Assembly (NCBI GenBank): GCA_018399915.1
Contig: JAGYNW010000094.1
Coordinates: forward strand, 1-7,487
Reading direction: 5' to 3'
DNA length: 7,487 bases
DNA from: Candidatus Omnitrophota bacterium
GTDB taxonomy: Bacteria; Omnitrophota; Gorgyraeia; Zapsychrales; Zapsychraceae
The notes below the pieces were generated by a model, which did no database searches, had not been told where the DNA came from, and saw only the letters and a program-made list of their open reading frames with translations. Shown here in pieces: positions 1-5,237 of the stretch (position 1 is its first letter; each line of letters starts with the position of its first letter). A program made the translations under genes and the position numbers.

Positions 1-399
1 TCCGATCTCTCCGGCATTATCGATATGCGGGCCTTTGCACAAATCAACAAAACCCCTTTCCCCCGTACTATATATCGAAACCTCTTCATCCGGAAGGTCC
101 TGGATCAATTCGACCTTATAATCTTCGCCTCGATTTTTAAAGAACGTTAACGCCTCTGTGCGCGACATCTTGGTTTGCACAAAGGCAGGCTTTTTACTTA
201 TAATTTTACGCATTTCCTTTTGGATAACCTTCAAATCCTTATCCGTAAACGGTTCTGCTTTATCAAAATCATAATAAAAGCCGTCCTCAATGGAAGGTCC
301 TATGGCAACCTTAACCTCTGGCCAAATCTTTTTCACGGCTTGCGCCATAACATGCGCACAACTATGTCTTAACCTGTCTAAATATTCTTCTTGCGCCAT
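1..399 (-). CDS. thrS: Threonyl-tRNA synthetase, N-terminal part (gene runs off the left edge), TGS-less form
   Basis: Encodes the first 133 residues of threonyl-tRNA synthetase, which charges tRNA-Thr in the cytoplasm. Only the editing (N2, tRNA_SAD) domain is inside the window; the catalytic core and anticodon-binding domain lie beyond base 1. The zinc/editing-site signature is visible: HSCAH with H12 and H16, then DLCKGPH with D119, C121 and H125, matching the bacterial H-x3-H and D-x-C-x3-H residues. GPSIEDGFYYDFD (residues 35-47) is also typical of the family. The protein starts about 11 residues before the first editing-site histidine, so the usual ~60-residue N-terminal TGS domain is missing. 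No room exists for it upstream, because tRNA-Val ends 37 bases before the ATG. An AGGAAGG at 411-417 lies 11 bases before the ATG; two in-frame TTG codons at 403-408 are alternative starts. It is probably cotranscribed with the tRNAs. Confidence 0.95.
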   Translation of the reverse strand, partial: MAQEEYLDRLRHSCAHVMAQAVKKIWPEVKVAIGPSIEDGFYYDFDKAEPFTDKDLKVIQKEMRKIISKKPAFVQTKMSRTEALTFFKNRGEDYKVELIQDLPDEEVSIYSTGERGFVDLCKGPHIDNAGEIG

Positions 400-436
400 A
401 ACCAACAAAGCCTTCCTGAAGAACCTCTCTGAAATA

Positions 437-513
<77 letters not shown>

Positions 514-524
514 TGATAGTTTTA

Positions 525-607
525 TGGGCAAGGTGGGAGTCGAACCCACATAGCCTTTCGGCCAAAGGATTTTAAGTCCTTCGTGTATGCCATTCCACCA
601 CTTGCCC
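525..607 (-). tRNA. tRNA-Leu (anticodon UAA)
   Basis: A class II tRNA of 83 bases. Acceptor arms GGGCAAG and CTTGCCC pair fully. The anticodon stem AAGGA/TCCTT encloses the loop CTTAAAA, giving anticodon TAA. A long variable arm (GGCCGAAAGGC) forms its own hairpin, as expected for tRNA-Leu. The discriminator is A (525). No CCA is encoded; the next bases on this strand are TAAA. It lies 22 bases after tRNA-Cys and 11 bases before tRNA-Val, so the three are almost certainly processed from one precursor. Confidence 0.96.
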
Positions 608-629
608 TACACAAACACAACAAATTAAA

Positions 630-701
<72 letters not shown>

Positions 702-708
702 AAAAATC

Positions 709-1251
709 TCACTTTAACACTTCCACCACTTTTACAACAATGTCACTTACCTTCGCCAAGCGTCCCTTCCCGACAGTGCCGCAGGCCAATGCGCCGGCTT
801 CCGGCTCAATAAAGTGATGGCCTCTGTCTTTCAATTTACGACAATTTTCCTGAACAACCCCGTTTTCGTACATCACCTCATTCATGGCCGGGGCGATCAA
901 AATCGGGGCCTTTGTGGTCAAGGCTAAACAACTTAACAAATCATCCGCAAGCCCACAGGCGATCTTGGCAATCATATTGGCCGTAGCCGGAGCGATCAAA
1001 AGAACATCCGCCTGTTTGGCCAGATCGATATGCGGAATTTTCAAAAAACTTCTTTTTTCATCGAACATGTCCAAATAAACCCGATCCTTTGACAATGTTG
1101 CGAGCGTCAGCGGCGTTATAAAATGCCTGGCTTCTTCCGTCATGACCACAGAAACTTCCAATTGCTGTTCTTGTAATTGACGAATAATATCCGCGGACTT
1201 GTAAGCCGCTATGCTTCCTGTCACGCCTAGAACCACACGTTTTTTTTCCAT
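709..1251 (-). CDS. coaC: Phosphopantothenoylcysteine decarboxylase (stand-alone CoaC, HFCD flavoprotein)
   Basis: FMN-dependent enzyme that decarboxylates 4'-phosphopantothenoylcysteine to 4'-phosphopantetheine in coenzyme A synthesis. The 180 residues form one HFCD flavoprotein domain: GVTGSIAAYK at 9-18 (FMN binding), the presumed catalytic H74 in PHIDLAKQAD, APATANMIAKIACGLADDLL at 87-106, PAMN at 121-124, and the substrate-flap motif ACGTVGKGR at 156-164 with C157. In most bacteria this domain is fused to CoaB (phosphopantothenate-cysteine ligase) in a ~400-residue CoaBC. Here the reading frame stops at the end of the decarboxylase domain and tRNA-Cys begins 7 bases later, so the ligase must be encoded elsewhere. 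The start is 9 bases after the rpoZ stop with a weak GGAT site, suggesting coupled translation. A related HFCD flavoprotein decarboxylase (for example UbiX or peptide-cysteine type) is less likely given the PAMN and ACGxxGxGR motifs. Confidence 0.93.
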   Translation of the reverse strand: MEKKRVVLGVTGSIAAYKSADIIRQLQEQQLEVSVVMTEEARHFITPLTLATLSKDRVYLDMFDEKRSFLKIPHIDLAKQADVLLIAPATANMIAKIACGLADDLLSCLALTTKAPILIAPAMNEVMYENGVVQENCRKLKDRGHHFIEPEAGALACGTVGKGRLAKVSDIVVKVVEVLK

Positions 1252-1260
1252 AGATATCCG

Positions 1261-1512
1261 TTAGGCTTTTTTGTCTTTTTTCGCTTTTTCTTTTGCTTCT
1301 TTGGCCCGCCTTTCGGCCACTACTTTCATTTCAACTTTTCCGGCAATAATCTCTTTAAACGAAATCGATGTGACTTTATCGGTCCCGGGGTTTTCAATAA
1401 GAGGCGGTTTTCCGTCAGCTAACTCCAACGCTCTTAAGGCGGCCATTCTGACCAGACTGTACACGCTCCCATTAGCCCTGTCCAACATATCTTCGATGGT
1501 TTGATATTCCAT
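1261..1512 (-). CDS. rpoZ: DNA-directed RNA polymerase omega subunit
   Basis: The omega subunit binds the beta' subunit and helps RNA polymerase assembly. The 83-residue product has the family core: NGSVYSLVRMAALRALEL at 14-31 (compare the usual NR(F/Y)xLVxxAAxRA), then ISFKEIIAGKVE at 50-61. The C-terminal tail is a lysine/alanine/glutamate-rich run (residues 65-83), likely helical and charged. A strong GAGGAG ribosome-binding site at 1523-1528 supports the ATG. The position between gmk and a coaC/coaBC gene is a widely conserved context for rpoZ. It appears to be the first gene of a transcription unit that continues through coaC, three tRNAs and thrS. Confidence 0.93.
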   Translation of the reverse strand: MEYQTIEDMLDRANGSVYSLVRMAALRALELADGKPPLIENPGTDKVTSISFKEIIAGKVEMKVVAERRAKEAKEKAKKDKKA

Positions 1513-1587
1513 GGATTTTTAACTCCTCATTTGGAACTCTGTTTAATAATATATCTTTGCCTAAGAATTCTATTAAATTTTATCAAC

Positions 1588-1618
1588 AAAAAAAGCTATT
1601 ATATGAAAATACAATAGC
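1588..1618 (-). terminator. Intrinsic terminator-like hairpin downstream of gmk
   Basis: On the minus strand GCTATTGTAT - TTTC - ATATAATAGC forms a 10-bp stem (one G-U) with a 4-base loop (1595-1618), followed at once by seven T residues (1594-1588). On the plus strand the G-U pair becomes an A-C mismatch and there is no T tract, so the signal points to minus-strand transcripts from gmk. It is AU-rich and hence moderate in strength. It lies exactly where the rpoZ promoter would start transcription. Confidence 0.65.
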
Positions 1619-1622
1619 GATA

Positions 1623-1651
1623 TATATAACATATCATAGGGCTTCTGTCAA
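1623..1651 (-). promoter_or_regulatory. Sigma70-type promoter for rpoZ-coaC-tRNA-thrS
   Basis: Consensus -35 TTGACA (complement of 1646-1651), a 17-base spacer and -10 TATATA (complement of 1623-1628). The predicted start is near 1615-1617, about 105 bases upstream of the rpoZ ATG. The predicted transcript begins at the base of the terminator-like hairpin at 1595-1618. Confidence 0.65.
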
Positions 1652-1673
1652 AATTTTTCTCGCCAAGAAGCCC
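1639..1673. repeat. 8-bp inverted repeat flanking the -35 box of the rpoZ promoter
   Basis: GGGCTTCT (1639-1646) and AGAAGCCC (1666-1673) are perfect 8-bp inverted repeats separated by 19 bases. On the transcribed strand the -35 hexamer sits at the inner edge of one arm. There is no T tract after it, so it is not a normal intrinsic terminator. It could be an operator for a dimeric regulator or a 3' protective hairpin on gmk mRNA. Confidence 0.5.
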
Positions 1674-1686
1674 CCTTCCGATTACG

Positions 1687-1694
1687 CAAATCCA
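1687..1694. repeat. Homopolymer tract of eight C (G8 on the coding strand)
   Basis: Eight consecutive C residues on the plus strand, about 13 bases beyond the gmk stop codon on the transcribed strand, where they read as G8. The tract is outside any coding frame recognised here. Such runs are prone to slippage in cells and to length errors in sequencing. Confidence 0.8.
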
Positions 1695-1707
1695 TACCCC
1701 CCCCAAG

Positions 1708-2283
1708 CTAGGCGCCCTCTATCTCGGATAAAATAATGTCTGCGACTTTTTTGACCGCGGTCTTGAGCTCATCATTGATAATGACATAATCGTAGTCTTT
1801 CGCTCTCTGCAGTTCTTGTCGGGCTGTCTCCATCCGCAACCGGATAATCTCCTCCGACTCGGTTTTCCTGTTCTTGAGCCGCCTTCTCAGTTCCTCTAAG
1901 GTGGCGGTTTTAATGAAAAGGGTGACCACGTCACGGTATTTTTTACCAACGACCGCTGCGCCTTTGACATCGATACACAATAAAATGTTCTTTCCGGAAC
2001 GCAAAATGGATCTGACATCTTTTTTTGGCGTCCCATAATAATGATTAAACACCTTTTGATATTCAAATAAATGGCCTGCCCGAATCTTATAACGAAACAT
2101 TTTCGGTGTTACAAAATAATAATCCACGCCTTCTTTTTCTCCGGAACGTTTAGGCCGCGTGGTAATGGAAACCGTCTTTGCCAACTTATCCTTGAGCCGC
2201 TTGTCTTTCAATAATTGCTTGTAGATCGTTGTTTTCCCCGAGCCTGACGGCCCTGAAAGGATAATGATTTTCCCTTTACTCAT
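1708..2283 (-). CDS. gmk: Guanylate kinase
   Basis: Transfers phosphate from ATP to GMP, giving GDP for nucleic acid and GTP synthesis. At 191 residues it is close to the normal bacterial length. Visible signatures are the P-loop GPSGSGKTT (11-19), the GMP-binding segment TTRPKRSGE (41-49) followed by GVDYYFV (52-58), HYYGTPK (81-87), the IDVKGA segment (104-109, usually IDVQGA), the lid KNRKTESEE (137-145, usually RGTDSEE) and YDYVIIN (164-170). All key elements are present, so the enzyme is probably active. It follows yicC after 39 bases, a classic yicC-gmk pairing. The upstream site is weak (AAGAAAGA), and AAAGAA-AGA-TTCTTT just before the ATG could fold into a small hairpin around it. Confidence 0.97.
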   Translation of the reverse strand: MSKGKIIILSGPSGSGKTTIYKQLLKDKRLKDKLAKTVSITTRPKRSGEKEGVDYYFVTPKMFRYKIRAGHLFEYQKVFNHYYGTPKKDVRSILRSGKNILLCIDVKGAAVVGKKYRDVVTLFIKTATLEELRRRLKNRKTESEEIIRLRMETARQELQRAKDYDYVIINDELKTAVKKVADIILSEIEGA

Positions 2284-2322
2284 AGTTAAAGAATCTTTCT
2301 TTATTTGCCCCGGCGGGTCTCT

Positions 2323-3144
2323 CTACTCTATGTTAGCGGCCTGTTCCCGGATCTTTTCAACCTTGCTCTTGAGTGCCATGACCGAACTGGATACTGTTTT
2401 ATCTTGAAGTTTCGACCCGATCGTATTGGTTTCCCTTTGCATCTCTTGAGCGATAAAGTCGATCTTCTTTCCTGCCGCAACCTGCGCCTTCAACAATAGC
2501 TTGACTTCGGAAAGATAATGGGACAAGCGGGATATCTCCTCGTTGACATCGACGCTTTTTTGGTATGATTTGAACTCCTCCGGCATTAACTGTTTTCTCT
2601 TTGCCGCTAAAACCGTCTTTGCCCGGGTTTGAATCTTTTTAACGTGTGTCTGCATACGTTTGAGTTTGTCGGCAATATCTTTAGAAATGCTTTTGCCTTC
2701 GCTGCGGCGCATGCGCAAGACACCCAATAAGGCTTTATCAATGCTTTTGGCCAACAGCGGCCATAAGGATTCTCCGCCGATAAAATCATTTTTTACCTCG
2801 ATGACGCCCGGCAGATTAATCAGATCCGACATGGTGAGATCATTTTTTAAATGAAATTTTTGTTTCAACAAGTTGGCTTGTTTTAAATATTTATGCACCA
2901 CCTGCTGATTCAAGACAATATCCTGATTTTCCTTTTGAATGATTTTAACAATAACCGTGATGCGTCCGCGCTCTATCTTTTTTTGCAAAATTTGCCTGAT
3001 CTTGTTTTCCAGCGAACCAAATCCCGACGGCAAATAATAATTTACGTCGAAATACCTGTGGTTCAAGGTCTTTATCTCAACCAAAACCTTGATCTTTCCT
3101 TTGGTCAATTGTGTTGTCCCAAACCCTGTCATGCCTTTGATCAT
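2323..3144 (-). CDS. yicC: YicC/YloC family endoribonuclease
   Basis: A 273-residue member of the YicC family, slightly shorter than the usual ~290. The family ends are both clear: IKGMTGFG at 2-9 (usually MTGFGR), the conserved NHRYFD (28-33), and the C-terminal DUF1732 block with VNEEISRLSHYL, then GKKIDFIAQEMQRETNTIGSK and KSKVEKIREQAANIE at the end. E. coli YicC has been reported as an endoribonuclease acting on a small RNA; the substrate here is unknown. The middle (about 140-200) is highly basic and predicted helical. An AAGGA site 6 bases before the ATG supports the start. It lies 34 bases downstream of parB and 39 bases upstream of gmk. Confidence 0.95.
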   Translation of the reverse strand: MIKGMTGFGTTQLTKGKIKVLVEIKTLNHRYFDVNYYLPSGFGSLENKIRQILQKKIERGRITVIVKIIQKENQDIVLNQQVVHKYLKQANLLKQKFHLKNDLTMSDLINLPGVIEVKNDFIGGESLWPLLAKSIDKALLGVLRMRRSEGKSISKDIADKLKRMQTHVKKIQTRAKTVLAAKRKQLMPEEFKSYQKSVDVNEEISRLSHYLSEVKLLLKAQVAAGKKIDFIAQEMQRETNTIGSKLQDKTVSSSVMALKSKVEKIREQAANIE

Positions 3145-3178
3145 TTCAAATCCTTTTTATCGCATTTTAAAAATGTTT

Positions 3179-4027
3179 TTATTCGTTCAAGGAAAGGACT
3201 ATCCTTTTTAAATCATCCAAGGAATAATACTCGACCACGATCTTTCCCTTTTTATTTTTTTGGGGAACGATCTTCACTTTAGTGCCTAATCGCCGCTGCA
3301 AAGCCTCTTCCAACGGGATCAATTCCTCAATCCTAACCTGTTTTTTCTTTTTCTTCGCAGCCGGGTTGCCGCGCAAAGAAGCCTGCACTTGCCGTTCAAC
3401 CTCCCGCACAGAAAGGCCTTTTTGAATTATCTTTAATAAAAGCTCTTCCTGGTCATCTAAAGAATCTAATCCCAATAAAGCCCGGGCATGGCCGACAGAA
3501 ATGTCCCCACGATAGACTGCTTCCTGTAAAGATGTTGGTAATCTTAATAATCGTAATAGATTGCTGACCGTTGATCTGTCTTTGCCGACGGAGGCTGCAA
3601 TGGTTTCCTGCGTATATTGAAATTCATCAATAAGTCTTCGATACCCCTGGGCTTCTTCCATGGGATTAAGCTCTTCTCTTTGAATATTTTCAATTAAGGC
3701 AAGAACCAGGGCCTCTTTATCAGAGACATCTTTAATAATGACGGGAACTTTTTCCATCTTAGACAGGTTTGCCGCCTTAAGACGCCGTTCCCCTGCAATA
3801 ACTTCATAGCTATCACCCTTAGTCCTGACCAATATCGGCTGCAAAACACCTTTTTCTTCTATAGAATCCTTTAGTTCTTGAAGTTTTTTTTCATCATAAT
3901 GGGTGCGCGGCTGATACGTATTATTTTTTATCATATCTGTTTTTACATAGCTAACGTCCCCTGGCCCTGAATCTGTTTTTTCAGGAATAAGCGCAGACAA
4001 TCCTTTTCCGAGTGCTCTGCCTTTCAT
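3179..4027 (-). CDS. parB: Chromosome-partitioning protein ParB (Spo0J/Noc family, CTPase)
   Basis: Binds parS, spreads as a CTP-dependent sliding clamp and recruits ParA and SMC. The 282-residue product shows the N-terminal ParA-stimulating motif LGKGLSALIP (6-15), the CTP-binding box AGERRLKA (78-85), ENIQREELNPMEEA (113-126), the parS-reading helix-turn-helix (about 137-162), SVGHARALLGL (177-187), a basic linker (KKKKKQ, 225-230) and a C-terminal dimerisation domain (about 233-282). The start at 4027 is chosen because GGAGG (4033-4037) lies 5 bases before that ATG. A TTG four codons further upstream overlaps this site and is less likely. It is separated from parA by 43 bases containing a small inverted repeat. 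All expected motifs are intact. Confidence 0.97.
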   Translation of the reverse strand: MKGRALGKGLSALIPEKTDSGPGDVSYVKTDMIKNNTYQPRTHYDEKKLQELKDSIEEKGVLQPILVRTKGDSYEVIAGERRLKAANLSKMEKVPVIIKDVSDKEALVLALIENIQREELNPMEEAQGYRRLIDEFQYTQETIAASVGKDRSTVSNLLRLLRLPTSLQEAVYRGDISVGHARALLGLDSLDDQEELLLKIIQKGLSVREVERQVQASLRGNPAAKKKKKQVRIEELIPLEEALQRRLGTKVKIVPQKNKKGKIVVEYYSLDDLKRIVLSLNE

Positions 4028-4032
4028 GTTTG

Positions 4033-4037
4033 CCTCC
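4033..4037 (-). promoter_or_regulatory. Shine-Dalgarno site deciding the parB start
   Basis: GGAGG on the minus strand, 5 bases upstream of the ATG at 4027. It sits inside the four extra codons that a TTG start at 4039 would add, so it argues for the ATG. Confidence 0.85.
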
Positions 4038-4042
4038 AATAT

Positions 4043-4059
4043 TGTTCATTTATTGAACA
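4043..4059. repeat. Inverted repeat between parA and parB
   Basis: TGTTCA (4043-4048) and TGAACA (4054-4059) form a perfect 6-bp inverted repeat with a 5-base spacer, just ahead of the parB ribosome-binding site. It lacks the CACGTG core of parS. It could be a small operator, an mRNA hairpin that modulates parB translation, or chance in AT-rich sequence. Confidence 0.4.
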
Positions 4060-4070
4060 TTTATTTAATA

Positions 4071-4913
4071 TCATATGCTTTTTTTGCTTTCTTCTGAATT
4101 ATTAATGTCCATTTTATCTATATCTTTGCAATTAAATGGCTTATAAATAATTTCATTAGCCGCTAAAACCTCCTCTGCCATTTCTCGATATTTTTTTGCA
4201 CCTATTGAATTCGTATCATATAAACTAATCGGCTTTCCATAACTAGGGGCCTCACTTAATCGGATATTGCGAGGAATGATTGAGGCATAGACCTTATTAT
4301 TAAAATATCTTTTTATTTCATTAATGACTTCTGCGGTCAAATTTGTGCGAAAATCAGCCATTGTCATTAATATCCCTTCTATCGTCAAATGGGGATTTAA
4401 ATTCTCCTTAATCAGATTAAATGTATTAAGTAATTGAGATACCCCCTCAAGCGCATAAAATTCACATTGAATCGGAACAATTATTGAATCAGAAGCAACT
4501 AAGGCATTAAGGGTCAACAATCCCAGTGATGGCGGAAGATCAATAAAAATAAAATCATATTCTTCTTTTATCTGCTTCAAAGATGTTCTGAGGCGGGTTT
4601 CGCGGGATAAGGCACCGACAAGCTCTATTTCAATTCCGGTAAGATTAATATTGCAAGGGACCAAGTCCATACCAGGGCAAACATTTTTCAGGATAACTTC
4701 CTCAGGGCTAGCTTTATTTAACAAAAGCTCATAAATGGATTTTTCCAGTTCGTTCTTATTTATGCCCACTCCACTTGTCGCATTGCCCTGCGGGTCAGAA
4801 TCAATCAAAAGAACTTTTTGCCCATATTCAACCAATGCGGCGGATAAATTAACCGTTGTTGTGGTTTTTCCTGTGCCTCCCTTTTGATTGCCGATAGAAA
4901 TAATTTTTCCCAT
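4071..4913 (-). CDS. parA: Chromosome-partitioning ATPase ParA (Soj family)
   Basis: A nucleoid-bound ATPase whose ParB-stimulated ATP hydrolysis moves parS-ParB complexes. The 280-residue product has the deviant Walker A box KGGTGKTTT (11-19), Walker A' DSDPQGNAT (38-46), Walker B FIFIDLPPSLG (121-131, D125) and the Soj-type block IPRNIRLSEAPSYGKPI (213-229). There is no N-terminal DNA-binding extension, so it is the chromosomal Soj type rather than the large plasmid type Ia ParA. A hydrophilic Asp/Asn/Lys/Ser-rich tail of about 25 residues (256-280) extends beyond the typical Soj end. No clear Shine-Dalgarno precedes the ATG; the upstream bases are T-rich (TTTTTTATCTCT). The parS site lies 78 bases upstream of the start. 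Confidence 0.97.
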   Translation of the reverse strand: MGKIISIGNQKGGTGKTTTTVNLSAALVEYGQKVLLIDSDPQGNATSGVGINKNELEKSIYELLLNKASPEEVILKNVCPGMDLVPCNINLTGIEIELVGALSRETRLRTSLKQIKEEYDFIFIDLPPSLGLLTLNALVASDSIIVPIQCEFYALEGVSQLLNTFNLIKENLNPHLTIEGILMTMADFRTNLTAEVINEIKRYFNNKVYASIIPRNIRLSEAPSYGKPISLYDTNSIGAKKYREMAEEVLAANEIIYKPFNCKDIDKMDINNSEESKKSI

Positions 4914-4990
4914 AGAGATAAAAAATAAGTGTTTAAATTTTTTACAAGATTAGACCTATGAATCGCATTAAACCCGCTAAACAGACATCT

Positions 4991-5008
4991 ATGTTTCACG
5001 TGAAACAT
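4991..5008. promoter_or_regulatory. parS centromere site
   Basis: ATGTTTCACGTGAAACAT is an 18-bp perfect palindrome containing the 16-bp bacterial parS consensus (TGTTTCACGTGAAACA) without a mismatch. It lies in the 120-bp intergenic region between the Jag_N gene and parA. ParB is expected to load here, so it supports both origin proximity and a possible link between ParB binding and parA expression. Confidence 0.97.
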
Positions 5009-5012
5009 TTGC

Positions 5013-5022
5013 TTGCATGCAA
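5013..5022. repeat. 10-bp palindrome beside parS
   Basis: TTGCATGCAA is a perfect 10-bp palindrome starting 4 bases after the parS palindrome, also inside the jag-parA spacer. No known function; it may be chance or a second protein-binding site. Confidence 0.35.
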
Positions 5023-5033
5023 AATCTTTTATA

Positions 5034-5237
5034 TTATATATCAATATCTGCTTTAAGGGAAACCTTTATTTTTGCAGGCTTAGCACCTTCCATGCCAAAA
5101 AGACCTTTTTGTTCTTCTGACACAACCTTAACAACAACTTTTTCTCTTGAAACCTTTAATATTTTCAAAGATTTTTCAATCGCATCTTCGACCGTGTTTC
5201 CTTCAACTTCAATCTTATGCGGGATATTGTTTTCCAT
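5034..5237 (-). CDS. jag: Stand-alone Jag_N domain protein (KhpB/EloR N-terminal domain only)
   Basis: A 67-residue protein matching only the N-terminal Jag_N domain of KhpB/Jag/EloR: VEGNTVEDAIEKSLKILKVS (11-30) is the characteristic helix segment, and KGLFGMEGAKPAKIKV (44-59) matches the usual GFLGIGxKxAxVxV strand-turn. The RNA-binding KH-II and R3H domains, which normally make a ~200-300 residue protein, are absent. The stop codon is followed by a 120-bp spacer with parS and then parA, and no frame there encodes KH or R3H sequence. The ATG directly follows the yidC stop (TAAATG) with an AGGGAAG site inside the end of yidC, so translation is coupled. The yidC-jag linkage is highly conserved in bacteria, which supports the assignment. 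Molecular role unknown; perhaps it binds a partner rather than RNA. Confidence 0.85.
   Translation of the reverse strand: MENNIPHKIEVEGNTVEDAIEKSLKILKVSREKVVVKVVSEEQKGLFGMEGAKPAKIKVSLKADIDI

Noticed and set aside
400..436. T-box or other tRNA-sensing leader before thrS
   Set aside because: Only 37 bases separate tRNA-Val from the start codon, and no T-box sequence or terminator/antiterminator is visible.
2893..3282. A 129-codon open frame on the plus strand over the yicC start and parB end
   Set aside because: Antisense to two well-supported genes; composition and sequence look like a shadow frame.
4914..5033. Possible frameshifted KH/R3H part of Jag after the stop at 5034
   Set aside because: Only 120 bp remain before parA, largely parS and AT-rich sequence; no KH (GxxG) or R3H motif appears in any frame.
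4805..5044. A 79-codon open frame on the minus strand spanning the jag-parA spacer and the start of parA
   Set aside because: It runs through parS and out of frame over the ParA P-loop, and it resembles no known protein; the parA frame is unmistakable.
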